From Sulfolobales archaeon (GTDB lineage Archaea; Thermoproteota; Thermoprotei_A; Sulfolobales; AG1), in NCBI GenBank assembly GCA_038881635.1, contig JAVZPJ010000004.1, positions 93,824-157,823 of the forward strand: DNA of 64,000 bases. The letters are read 5' to 3'. A program made the translations under genes and the position numbers. Under the pieces are notes generated by a model. That model was not told the origin of the DNA. It did not search any database and saw nothing but the letters and a program-made list of their open reading frames with translations. Below, in pieces: positions 29,090-37,728 of this stretch. How positions within the stretch are numbered: position 1 is the first letter of the stretch; each line of letters begins with the position of its first letter.

Positions 29090-29998
29090 ATGAGCTATAA
29101 AGAGCTTTATCTAAACCCCAGACCTAATATTTTTGGAGGAGTGTCTTGGAGGAGAGATAAAACTCCTATAAGCTTCATAGGTGTTCCTTTCGATAGTACT
29201 GTAAGCTACAAGCCTGGAGCTAGATTTGCACCAGATTCTATCCGTATAGCCTCTAGAAATATAGAGCTCTACAGCATGAGAAAACAGATCGATGTAGAAG
29301 AGCATGGGGTATACGATGAAGGAGATATAGCTGTGATTCATGGAGATGTAGAGAAAACTCTTGAAAGAGTTGAGAAGGTTTTAGGAGAACTCTTCAAAGA
29401 GGGTAGATTTCCTATAGTGGTCGGCGGAGAGCATACCATAACTTATGCAGTAGTTAAAGCCTTGTCAAGACGTGATCTAGGTTTAGTGGTTTTTGATGCA
29501 CACCTAGATCTGAGAGATAACTATCTGGGATTAAAATATTCACATGCTTCGGTTATGAAGAGGATCTCCGAGATCCTCGATCCTGGAAGTATCTTCTATA
29601 TAGGTGTTAGAGCTGTATCTAGAGAGGAATTAAACGAGCTATCAAGACTTGGGCACGAGTATGTGAGCTCTATATCTCTTAGAAGACAGGGTGTTAGAGA
29701 GATTGTTAAGAGATTTGTAAGATGGTCTGAGAGGTTTAAGAGAATATACCTGTCTATAGATATTGATTCTTTAGATCCCTCAGTAGCTCCAGGAGTTGGA
29801 ACGCCGGAACCTGAAGGTCTTATGACATGGGAGCTTCTAGACTTGTTAGACGAGATCATAGATCAAAGGGTTGTAGGCTCCGATCTAATGGAGCTAAATC
29901 CTCTTAACGATCCTTCGGAGGTGACAGCGATGTTAGGCTCTAGAATTATCATAGAGATCTCGGCTAAGATACTTACTCTTAGAAAGAGATTAGAATAG
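29090..29998 (+). CDS. Agmatinase/arginase (ureohydrolase) family protein
   Basis: A 302-residue ureohydrolase with the binuclear manganese ligands in GGEHT near 113, DAHLDLRDNY near 131 and SIDIDSLDPSVAPGVGTPEP near 222. The sequence is closest in style to archaeal agmatinases, which split agmatine into putrescine and urea. Formiminoglutamase- or arginase-like alternatives cannot be excluded without assay. The ATG is 14 bases after L15, so it may be cotranscribed with ribosomal genes. Confidence 0.86.
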   Translation: MSYKELYLNPRPNIFGGVSWRRDKTPISFIGVPFDSTVSYKPGARFAPDSIRIASRNIELYSMRKQIDVEEHGVYDEGDIAVIHGDVEKTLERVEKVLGELFKEGRFPIVVGGEHTITYAVVKALSRRDLGLVVFDAHLDLRDNYLGLKYSHASVMKRISEILDPGSIFYIGVRAVSREELNELSRLGHEYVSSISLRRQGVREIVKRFVRWSERFKRIYLSIDIDSLDPSVAPGVGTPEPEGLMTWELLDLLDEIIDQRVVGSDLMELNPLNDPSEVTAMLGSRIIIEISAKILTLRKRLE

Positions 29999-30145
29999 AT
30001 GAGAACTTCATAATCTAGATCCTAGTACTCTACATTAATCTTTTTATGCTGCTATTATATCTCAGAAGACTTGATAAAATAGATCTAGTGTTCCTAAAAT
30101 GATTTAAGTTCTTTCTATGAGATTTAAAACCTTTGATACAATATA

Positions 30146-31177
30146 TTGCTGAGAGAAACTACGTTGATGATAGACACGAGGATGAGAGACAGAGAAAAGA
30201 CTATAGAAGCTGAAGATATAATCATAACTCATAGAGACGCCGATGGTGTTGGTGCACTGGTTAATCTTATGAGGTTAGGAGATCTAGAGAATCCTAGAGT
30301 GCTATATGTGAATCCCGAAGATCTCGGGAGGATTATTAATTTTATTAGAAGAAAACTTAGTGGTAGAATCAAAAGGATTTTTATAATGGATCTGGCTCCA
30401 AATAAAGATTCTATAGAATATATAGTTCAAGAGATTAATATTTTAAAGAGATCTGATATTAAGATTTTCTGGATGGATCATCATGTATGGGATGGTGCTT
30501 GGTTTGATCTTCTTAGAAGATCTGGAGTTGAAGTATATCATGATCCTAACACCTGCGCGACAGGTGTTGTAAGAGCATTCTTTAATTCTCAAGATCTTTT
30601 TACAATAGATCTTGAGAGGGTTATATGTTCAATAGATCTGTGGAAATTCGAAGATCCTAGAGCTCCTTGGTTTATGAGGATTATATCATACGAGGATAGA
30701 GATGAATGGAGGAATAGGATTGCGGAGATCTTGATTAAAGCAGATAGAGTAGAGGATCTGATTGAATGGGGTAGAGCATATGTTGAGAAAACCATTGATA
30801 GAGAGCTTAGAGAATATAATCAGTATGCGAAGAAGAGTATTATAAGAAATGTCAACGGGATCAAGATAGTAGTTGTGGTTAAGAAGAGCTCGTCAGCAGC
30901 TGGAGTGAGCAGTCTAGCTCATTATCTTCTCTCTCTATATGATGCCGAGATAGTTGCAGTCCTCAGATCTAATGGTTCTATAAGCTTCAGATCTAAGAAT
31001 TATAATGTAAGAGAGATAGCAAAAGCATTAGGAGGAGGAGGTCATGTGAAAGCTGCTGGAGCTAGAATAAGAATAAGTTTTATAGATAGAATCCTTCTGA
31101 GCATAGGATTAGAAAAACCCCTGCTCCTGAAAACACTTAAAATACTAGAGAGCTTGGTCAAGAATCCAAAAGATTGA
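30146..31177 (+). CDS. DHH-family phosphoesterase
   Basis: A 343-residue DHH/DHHA1 protein. Motifs are HRDADGVGA near residue 29 (motif I), DLAPN near 80 (motif II), WMDHHVWDG near 112 (DHH) and the C-terminal DHHA1 signature GGGGHVKAAGAR. Such proteins are RecJ-like nucleases or nanoRNA/pAp phosphatases. This one lacks the length of archaeal GAN/RecJ nucleases, so a small-substrate phosphodiesterase is likely. Start may be TTG 30146 or ATG 30167; a TTTAAAAC box lies about 25 bases before the TTG. Confidence 0.85.
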   Translation: MLRETTLMIDTRMRDREKTIEAEDIIITHRDADGVGALVNLMRLGDLENPRVLYVNPEDLGRIINFIRRKLSGRIKRIFIMDLAPNKDSIEYIVQEINILKRSDIKIFWMDHHVWDGAWFDLLRRSGVEVYHDPNTCATGVVRAFFNSQDLFTIDLERVICSIDLWKFEDPRAPWFMRIISYEDRDEWRNRIAEILIKADRVEDLIEWGRAYVEKTIDRELREYNQYAKKSIIRNVNGIKIVVVVKKSSSAAGVSSLAHYLLSLYDAEIVAVLRSNGSISFRSKNYNVREIAKALGGGGHVKAAGARIRISFIDRILLSIGLEKPLLLKTLKILESLVKNPKD

Positions 31178-31331
31178 ATATCTAATACCTACACACTCAA
31201 TCACTCTCAAAAGACTGATCCTATGCTTCCAGTAGCCAGATTCCACACCTATGCTGCTGATCTATTCTAACCTCAGTAACATATAAATTCAGGGTAGTAA
31301 TTCAGATTTGAGTGGAGGTTAATTCAAGGTC

Positions 31332-32849
31332 TTGGAGATGAGTCCTGAGAAGATGTCGAGCAATGTGAGAGAGATAAGTAGTAGTGTTGATAGAAAGTAT
31401 AGAGCTCTTCTGTGGACGGGTAGAGATTTCAAGAGTATTTCTATCTCCACAAATCTTGCTAATAGAATTTATGAGAGTATTCTAAGCATGCTTTCTAGTG
31501 AGAATCTTAACGAGGATGAAAGTGATCAGGGAACTTTAAGAAGGATCAGAGTCTTAACAGTTAGAGAACAATATAGGAGAAGAGATATATTCATCTCTGT
31601 GTATAGCTCGATTCTTAAGATAGCCTATGTAGATCTTCCTATGATTCTTAAAACCTTCGAAAGTTTTCTAAGCAACGAGATAATATGCTTATCGGCATAC
31701 TATGTTCAAGGCGGTATGTATAGAGAGATAACAGGAGTCTGTGGAGGTAGAATATGTGAGAGTGCTAGTTGTAAGAGTGGAAGGATAAGACCTTTGATAG
31801 CAATAATATCTGAGGAGGATCTAAGTGATAGACTTCAGGATCTAGAGATAGATCTATTCGAAAACTTCGTAGAACAACTTACAGCTCTTGAGAGAAGATT
31901 AATAGAATTACTCGGTCTAGAGAAGATCTCATATCCTGCTGAAGCTTTCTCCATCAAGTGGATTAGGCTTAAGAAAAGCGAGAGCGAAGCTGTTGAGGTT
32001 GTTATTAGAGAAGGTTTTGATAACCTGGTTATAAAACTTGATCTGAGGAAGCCTACATGGGATCTACTTATGTTCCCAAGGAAGATAGCATCAGAAATTG
32101 AAACACTTGTTGTCAACCCTATAAAAAAGAATTATAAATTTGCACCTAGAGGAGTTCTTCTGATAGGACCTCCAGGCGTTGGTAAGAGTGTTCTGGCAGA
32201 AGCTGTGGCATCTAGCATAGGTAGAAAAATATTGGATCTGAAACCTTCAGTGTATAGATCTATGTGGTATGGAATGACAGAAAAGATCCTTGATAGAATA
32301 CTTAGAAGTATCACATCTAGAAGAGACATAGCTCTTCTGATAGATGATGCAGAATTTCTAGTCGGAAGATCCTTGGCTATACACGAAGTTCATATAAGCG
32401 AGATATCTATACTTCTTAACTATCTTCAGAACCCTAGCAGACCTATAGTTCTTCTTACATCAAACACGCCAGCACTAATAGATCAAGCCTTGCTAAGACC
32501 TGGTAGAATAGATGTGACCATAGTATTAGGATACCCTGATAGAGAGAGTAGAAGAATGATAGTTGAGAACGTTCTTAAGAACTATGGTGTTGAGAACTAC
32601 TCTGAAGATATAGTAGAAGAGATCGTGAGAAGAACCAGATGGTTCAGTAGTGCAGAAATAGATTCTCTAATTAGAATGATTCTTTCCAAGGGTGAAGGAC
32701 GCATAGATATAGAATCGCTTGAATGGGCTCGAAAGAGATTTAAGATAGATCCAAATGCTAGAGCTTCAGAACAACAGCTTCTCAGATGGAGTGCAAGTAC
32801 TCTTAATAATCTAGTGATCCAGCACATACCCGATGAAAATGAGATCTGA
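31332..32849 (+). CDS. AAA+ ATPase with an unrecognised N-terminal region
   Basis: A 505-residue protein. The C-terminal half is an AAA module with Walker A GPPGVGKSVLAEA near 278, Walker B LLIDDAEF near 336 (second acidic residue is Asp, not Glu), sensor-1-like LLTSNTP and LLRPGRIDVTI with the arginine-finger region. The first 260 residues match nothing I know; they contain a four-cysteine stretch near 135-147 (C-x5-C-x3-C pattern) that might bind zinc. It stands alone upstream of rpl12. Role unknown; a remodelling ATPase is all that can be inferred. Confidence 0.75.
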   Translation: MEMSPEKMSSNVREISSSVDRKYRALLWTGRDFKSISISTNLANRIYESILSMLSSENLNEDESDQGTLRRIRVLTVREQYRRRDIFISVYSSILKIAYVDLPMILKTFESFLSNEIICLSAYYVQGGMYREITGVCGGRICESASCKSGRIRPLIAIISEEDLSDRLQDLEIDLFENFVEQLTALERRLIELLGLEKISYPAEAFSIKWIRLKKSESEAVEVVIREGFDNLVIKLDLRKPTWDLLMFPRKIASEIETLVVNPIKKNYKFAPRGVLLIGPPGVGKSVLAEAVASSIGRKILDLKPSVYRSMWYGMTEKILDRILRSITSRRDIALLIDDAEFLVGRSLAIHEVHISEISILLNYLQNPSRPIVLLTSNTPALIDQALLRPGRIDVTIVLGYPDRESRRMIVENVLKNYGVENYSEDIVEEIVRRTRWFSSAEIDSLIRMILSKGEGRIDIESLEWARKRFKIDPNARASEQQLLRWSASTLNNLVIQHIPDENEI

Positions 32850-33051
32850 TTAATATGCTATCGGCTACCATTAAAACAGTAAGAGTAGAAGATCTCAATT
32901 CAGTTTCACACTGATCTGCTACAAGGATCTAGAGAAGAATACAATCTATAACAGGTTGCGAAGCATTCAAGAGAATATTTGAGCACGACCTGATCTGTTG
33001 ATCTTAAGAGAAAGAAATGCTTATATAACTAGAAAAAGACATCATTAGTAG

Positions 33052-33390
33052 GTGATTGAAACGGAGTACATATATGCAACACTACTCCTTCACTCAGCAG
33101 GTAAAGAGATTAGTGAAGAGAGTATTAGAAAAGTTCTAGAAGCTGCAGGAGTAGCAGTAGATGAAGTAGAACTTAAGAAAGTTGTTGCAGCGGTAAAACA
33201 GATCAATATAGACGATGTTCTTAAACAAGCTATGGGAGTACCTATGGTCGCTGCTCCTGTAGCCTCAACCTCTCCACAGCCTTCTACGCAGAAAGAGTCT
33301 GAGAAGAAAGCTGAGGAAAAAGCTGAAGAGAAGAAAGAAGAGGTATCTGAGGAGCAGATTGCTGAAGGACTTTCAGCATTATTTGGATAG
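33052..33390 (+). CDS. rpl12p: 50S ribosomal protein L12 (P1/P2 stalk)
   Basis: A 109-112-residue archaeal stalk protein. It has EYIYATLLLHSAGKEISEESI at the N-terminus (part quoted), an Ala/Pro/Ser hinge, the charged EKKAEEKAEEKKEE run and the C-terminal EGLSALFG that recruits factors. Start: GTG at 33052 could be leaderless (TATA at 33019-33027). However, family members begin Met-Glu-Tyr-Ile-Tyr, and here that methionine position is ACG at 33061 behind GGTGAT. L10 and L1, its usual neighbours, are absent. Confidence 0.93.
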   Translation: MIETEYIYATLLLHSAGKEISEESIRKVLEAAGVAVDEVELKKVVAAVKQINIDDVLKQAMGVPMVAAPVASTSPQPSTQKESEKKAEEKAEEKKEEVSEEQIAEGLSALFG

Positions 33391-33509
33391 TCTTCAAGGA
33401 ATACGCAGATACAAGCTTTATAATTTATTAGTTTCTCCTTCATGTAGGTAATGAGGTTCAGCTCTTACGCAGGTTTGTATCGGTTGTTTTTATCGCCTCA
33501 TCTCTGTTT

Positions 33510-33585
33510 CCTTCTCTCGATAGATAGCTGTTCATAGTTTTCACGCTTTTTATATCCAGCCTCTCAGCTATCTATCGAGAGAAGG
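33510..33585. repeat. Perfect 21-bp inverted repeat in convergent intergenic space
   Basis: Arms at 33510-33530 and 33565-33585 are exact reverse complements over 21 bases (CCTTCTCTCGATAGATAGCTG for the left in two halves), with a 34-base spacer holding TTTTTATATCC. The repeat lies between the 3' ends of rpl12 and the converging inositol-phosphatase gene. It could be a bidirectional terminator hairpin, a small mobile element remnant or a structured RNA. Nothing coding is seen. Confidence 0.85.
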
Positions 33586-33608
33586 GATGGTTAAAATTCT
33601 ATTTCTTA

Positions 33609-34457
33609 CTATGTCTCGCTATGAAGGTTTTTCAGCTTGTCTATTATAATCCTGTGTACTTCTTTGTTTGAGGATACGATGATCGTACCAATCCTTGAAA
33701 CATTTGATAAATCAAGATCTAACTCTCCACCTTTGTGATCTGTTATGAAAGCTCCTATAGATCTTCCGAAGCCATATGCTGCGGCTATATCAACGTTTCT
33801 TAGTCTCCGCCTTAGATCTATGAATGCCATGTAGTCTCCGATCGATGCTTTAACAATATCTAATGCCGCAGATCCTAGGGATCTTATCTTGGGTTTTTCA
33901 AGTGCTATCCATAGATCGTAGAATAACTTTATTGTATCAAGATCTTCGAAGTATGATATTACAACCTTCTCAGGATTCTCTCTCTTCCTTACACGAGAAT
34001 TATTTATATAAGCTCCTAATCCTCTTGCAAATCCGTAAACTCTCTCTCTAAATATCTCGGAAACAACTCCTGCAACAATATCAGGCTTGTTTTCAGAACT
34101 CGATCTAATAGCTACAGCTATGCTAACAGAACAATATGGTGTATCTGTAGCATAGTTTATGCTTCCATCAAGAGGATCTATTATAAAGATCATGTTTTCT
34201 TTTAAATCTCCTAAAACACCGCTCTCCTCGGTGACAATCATAGCCTTAGGATGAATTCTTCTAATTTCTTCTACTATAAAACTTTCAAGCTCTAGATCTA
34301 TCTCTCTAGATTCGTCTCCAGATTTGTTTAAGCCTTTTACAAGGATCTCAGAAGGATCTCTAGCTCTTTCAAATGCTATTCTAGAAGCCTCTCTAGCGAT
34401 CCTATATATATCCTTGTACAAATCCTCTATAGAATCCTTCATATACTCTTCATCCAC
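33609..34457 (-). CDS. Inositol monophosphatase family protein
   Basis: A 282-residue member of the lithium-sensitive phosphatase family, which in archaea includes inositol-1-phosphatases and fructose-1,6-bisphosphatases. Metal-binding motifs are EESGVLGD, IIDPLDGSINYATDTPYC and the C-terminal SLGSAALDIVKASIGDYMAF, with a NVDIAAA acidic site. The GTG start lies 25 bases from TATAAATA on this strand, suggesting a leaderless mRNA. The true substrate is not determined by sequence. Confidence 0.85.
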   Translation of the reverse strand: MDEEYMKDSIEDLYKDIYRIAREASRIAFERARDPSEILVKGLNKSGDESREIDLELESFIVEEIRRIHPKAMIVTEESGVLGDLKENMIFIIDPLDGSINYATDTPYCSVSIAVAIRSSSENKPDIVAGVVSEIFRERVYGFARGLGAYINNSRVRKRENPEKVVISYFEDLDTIKLFYDLWIALEKPKIRSLGSAALDIVKASIGDYMAFIDLRRRLRNVDIAAAYGFGRSIGAFITDHKGGELDLDLSNVSRIGTIIVSSNKEVHRIIIDKLKNLHSET

Positions 34458-34478
34458 ATACTCTTAAGAGGGGGAGGA

Positions 34479-34486
34479 TATTTATA
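34479..34486. promoter_or_regulatory. Shared TATA element between divergent genes
   Basis: TATTTATA reads TATAAATA on the minus strand. It is centred 25 bases from the GTG start of the inositol-phosphatase gene. On the plus strand it lies about 35 bases before the DegT gene, whose ATG has a GGAAGGAGG site. It may serve both directions. Confidence 0.45.
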
Positions 34487-34517
34487 CTCCTTATGATTTT
34501 AGTAGGAAGGAGGGATT

Positions 34518-35615
34518 ATGAGAAGAATTAAGATTGCTGAGCCTATGATAGGAGAAGAAGAATTAAGATCTATTGAAGAGGTGATAAGATCAAAACACTT
34601 AGTACATGGGAGAATAGTAGAAGAATTTGAAAGAAGATTCGCAGAGAAGCACGCTTGTTCTGAGGGCATAGCAGTAGCCAACGGAACCGTAGCTCTTGAA
34701 ACAGCCTTGAGAAGTATTGGCGTAGGCTTCGGAGATGAGGTTATAGTTCCAGCATTCACATTCATAGCAACAGCTAACGCAGCTATGATGCTCGGTGCGA
34801 GACCTGTGCTCTGTGATATAGATCCTGATATACTCACATTAGATCCTAGGTGTGTTGAGAATAATGTGAGAAGGAATACTAGAGTTATAATACCAGTCCA
34901 TCTCTTTGGACATCCAGCAGATATGGAGCCTATTCTTAAGATAGCGAGAGATTCCAACGTCTATGTTCTAGAAGATGCAGCTCAAGCCCATGGAGCTTTA
35001 TACAGAGGAAGACCTGTAGGATGTTTAGGAGATATAGGGATTTTCAGTCTCTATGCAACTAAGAATATAACTAGTGGTGAAGGTGGTATAATTACCACTA
35101 ACGACTCTAGAAGAGCTAGGTTCATGAGATTATTCAGAGATCAGGGTCAGAGTGGAAAGTATAATCATGAGATACTTGGAACAAACTATAGAATCACCTC
35201 AATCCAAGGAGCTATAGCTCTTAAACAACTTGAGAAATTAGATTTATTCAATAACATTCGCAGACGCAATGCTAGAATGCTTACAGAGAGATTGAAAAAG
35301 ATTGAGTGGATTAAAACTCCTGTAGAGAGAGAATGGGCTTACCATGTTTATCATCAGTATGTAATAGTTCTTAAAGAGGATCCTCCTATATCCAGAGATG
35401 CATTGAGAGAATATCTACTTAGAAACGGTATTGAAACAGCGATACACTACCCAGCACCTATAAATGAACAGCCTCTCTATAGAAAACTCGGGTATTCAAG
35501 CGAGTGCTGTCCTGTATCTAGAGAGATCTCGCGAAGGATTTTAAGTCTTCCAATTCATCCAGCTCTTACAGAGGATGATATAGATTATATAGCTAGTGTT
35601 TTTGAGAAGATATAG
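34518..35615 (+). CDS. DegT/DnrJ/EryC1/StrS family aminotransferase
   Basis: A 365-residue PLP-dependent sugar aminotransferase family member. Signatures include VANGTVALETALRS, VIVPAFTFIATANA, EDAAQAHGA and the YATKNITSGEGG segment with the lysine that binds PLP. These enzymes aminate nucleotide-linked keto-sugars for surface glycans. No other sugar genes are beside it, so the substrate is not evident. It is divergent from the inositol-phosphatase gene and converges on the next gene, overlapping it by about 20 bases. Confidence 0.9.
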   Translation: MRRIKIAEPMIGEEELRSIEEVIRSKHLVHGRIVEEFERRFAEKHACSEGIAVANGTVALETALRSIGVGFGDEVIVPAFTFIATANAAMMLGARPVLCDIDPDILTLDPRCVENNVRRNTRVIIPVHLFGHPADMEPILKIARDSNVYVLEDAAQAHGALYRGRPVGCLGDIGIFSLYATKNITSGEGGIITTNDSRRARFMRLFRDQGQSGKYNHEILGTNYRITSIQGAIALKQLEKLDLFNNIRRRNARMLTERLKKIEWIKTPVEREWAYHVYHQYVIVLKEDPPISRDALREYLLRNGIETAIHYPAPINEQPLYRKLGYSSECCPVSREISRRILSLPIHPALTEDDIDYIASVFEKI

Positions 35616-36390
35616 ATATACATGCTGCTCTACCCCACTCATCGTACACATAGTAGCATCTGCTTCTAGGCATATCATATAGAAGAGTCCATAGTCTTCT
35701 CTCTATCTCGAGATATCTCATAAATCTATCTAGATCTCCTTCTCTAATACTCTGGATACTCTTCAAAGCTGTGTACCCGACTAGTTTTGTTACAAGATCT
35801 CCGATCTCGTTCTCGAGAAGAGTGGAAGGGATCTCACGAAGTTTCACATGTCTCACCAACTTCATTGTAAGAGAGAGAGTTCCCGGATCTGGTAGCTTGA
35901 TAATCTCATCACCTCTTCTGAAAGCTATGCTCATTCTTTCAGCTATTGAGAATCTAACTCCTTCAGCGTGTGAAGAGTTTAAACCTAAGGATCTGTCTAT
36001 GACAATCATAGATTTAGCAAGATCTATGGGATCTACTTCTCCAACTATGCGAGAAGTCACGGCTGTTGTTATAATCATGTACAGAGGTAGATAAAGGATT
36101 TCTCTCGTATCGTATGAGAGTGAAATTCTGATACACATATCCACTCCAAGCTCTTCAGAAAGTCTCTCGAAAAATCTTATCAGAGTTCTGATGATATCTC
36201 TTCTAACTCTTACACCTCCCTCGATTCTAAGATCACATCTTCTCCCTATACCAATCTTTCCATATATATCGATAGTATTATTAGAGTTTATCACGGCTAT
36301 AGGATTGTTCCTCCCAGGTATTGGAACACCTATGATAGGTATAGGTATCCTATATACTTCTCTCAGATCTAAGATATCTTCTTCTGTCAT
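35593..36390 (-). CDS. Uncharacterised protein downstream of MEMO1 (possible diverged GHMP-kinase-like)
   Basis: A 265-residue protein I do not recognise with confidence. It begins with a beta-rich stretch (IPIPIIGVPIPGRNNPIAV), then alternating strands and helices. The layout of an N-terminal PGRxN-like turn, a middle helix-strand region and SRIVGEVDPIDLAKS is reminiscent of GHMP kinases, but the glycine/serine phosphate loop of that family is not visible. The MEMO1 gene lies 17 bases upstream on the same strand, a neighbourhood often shared with isoprenoid kinases in archaea as far as I recall. Function unknown. Confidence 0.6.
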   Translation of the reverse strand: MTEEDILDLREVYRIPIPIIGVPIPGRNNPIAVINSNNTIDIYGKIGIGRRCDLRIEGGVRVRRDIIRTLIRFFERLSEELGVDMCIRISLSYDTREILYLPLYMIITTAVTSRIVGEVDPIDLAKSMIVIDRSLGLNSSHAEGVRFSIAERMSIAFRRGDEIIKLPDPGTLSLTMKLVRHVKLREIPSTLLENEIGDLVTKLVGYTALKSIQSIREGDLDRFMRYLEIERRLWTLLYDMPRSRCYYVYDEWGRAACISISSQKH

Positions 36391-36407
36391 CTGAAAAACC
36401 TTAAGAT

Positions 36408-37265
36408 CTATACAGCAGTCACAGAAGCATATCCTACAACCATGTCTCTTTCGCCTGTCACATCTCCTGATGTAGCGTATTTAAGCACTTCAGCTCTCGT
36501 AAAGCCCATAAGCCTAGCAAGTTCTATAAAGATCATCACAGGACCCGGTCCACATGCTGTGTGTCCTACTCTCTCTATATAGCTATAGAATCCTTCTAGA
36601 TCTAGGTTTTGAACAAATTTCAGAGCTTCAGAATCTTTAGCATATGCTTCTTCATAAGACTCATAATGAGTCCAATCACTCGATGCTATGTATATGAAAT
36701 CTCTCCCAGTCTTCTCATGAGCTTTAACAATAGCCTTAGCCAGGTCTTTCGCAACATCAGGTTTCTGAAGCATTATAACAATAGGAACTATCTTTATATA
36801 GTCTCCGAAGAGATGTTGTAAGAATGGTAGTTGAACTTCTACAGAGTGCTCCATATAATGAGCTGATATATCATCATCGAGATAGCTGCTCTCGCGGATA
36901 ATCTCTTTCGCGAATTCATTATCAACTTCAAGAGATCCTAGTGGTGTCTCCCATACATAGTTTAGAGATGTGGCTACGAGAGATCCCATACCAGTATGAT
37001 TAGGTCCTGCTATGATCGCTACCTGAGGAGTTCCTCCTCCTGCGATTCTATAGTAGGTATGAGAGGCTACAGGCCCACTATACATGTAGCCGGCGTGAGG
37101 TGCTATGAAGAGTCTTGATCTAGGATCTCTCTTTTCAGCAACCACGGGAAGTTTTCCAACACCTAGCGGATGAGTATAAGCCCATTCAATTCTCCTGAGA
37201 AGTCTGTCTCTAGAACTCTCATAAAAAGATCCGGCTACAGCAGGGTATCTCTTCCTCAAAGCCAC
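36408..37265 (-). CDS. MEMO1 family protein
   Basis: A 285-residue MEMO1-like protein related to class III extradiol dioxygenases. It has KRYPAVAGSFYESS at the start, the IAPHAGYMYSGPVA segment, AGPNHTG, MEHSVEVQLPFLQ and SSDWTHYESYEEA, supplying the His and Asp residues of the family's metal-like pocket. The TTG at 37259 has a better-spaced GGTG than the GTG at 37265. The cellular role in archaea is not settled; its gene often lies near isoprenoid genes. Confidence 0.93.
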   Translation of the reverse strand: MALRKRYPAVAGSFYESSRDRLLRRIEWAYTHPLGVGKLPVVAEKRDPRSRLFIAPHAGYMYSGPVASHTYYRIAGGGTPQVAIIAGPNHTGMGSLVATSLNYVWETPLGSLEVDNEFAKEIIRESSYLDDDISAHYMEHSVEVQLPFLQHLFGDYIKIVPIVIMLQKPDVAKDLAKAIVKAHEKTGRDFIYIASSDWTHYESYEEAYAKDSEALKFVQNLDLEGFYSYIERVGHTACGPGPVMIFIELARLMGFTRAEVLKYATSGDVTGERDMVVGYASVTAV

Positions 37266-37728
37266 ACACCTTATAAGTTATAAGAAGCCTGGATAATAAC
37301 ATTGTAGGAGTATTCACAAGATGATGAAGGGTGCAAAAGATGAGAGATGATTAACGCGCTCTTCGCTGAATCACAATGCATGTGAAATGAAATTATGAGA
37401 TTAAATCCATATCATCTCTTAGAATCATCCTACTGATAGTAGTGCGAGAGTATCTCTCTAAGATTTTTGCATTGCATGTTTCAGCTATTTCAGCTAAAAT
37501 CATGACAACCTTCCTCACCTCATGAGAGCTTCGTACTTCAGGATGGGGAGGAGGTCAGACTAGAGATAGAAATAGACGTAGAGTTTCAACACTTCTTTGA
37601 ACACCCTCGAGAGACATAGGTAGGAGATTAATTCAGGAGGATAGAGATAGAACAATGAGATCAATCGACGTATAATAATATAAGAGCTGAACTCTTAATA
37701 ATAATATTGAGAGTAGATGCCCTATAGT
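37266..37728. other. Intergenic region between MEMO1 and tRNA-Trp
   Basis: These 463 bases contain a candidate box C/D RNA (37318-37373) and, near the 3' end, A/T-rich elements (37672-37710) that probably form the tRNA promoter. No convincing protein-coding frame is seen between them, and I cannot assign the middle part (about 37380-37670). Confidence 0.5.
37318..37373 (+). ncRNA. Candidate box C/D guide sRNA
   Basis: Box C ATGATGA at 37321-37327 is perfect. A 12-base segment is followed by ATGA at 37340-37343 as a poor D' box, then GAGATGA at 37344-37350 as a C' box with one mismatch, 15 bases, and a perfect D box CTGA at 37366-37369. A GATAATAA element lies about 28 bases upstream. The weak D' box and the lack of a D'-C' spacer make this less certain than the other two guide RNAs in the window. 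Confidence 0.4.

Noticed and set aside
33090-33443. 117-codon minus-strand frame over L12
   Set aside because: It mirrors the low-complexity Glu/Lys and Ala codons of L12 and has no independent signals.
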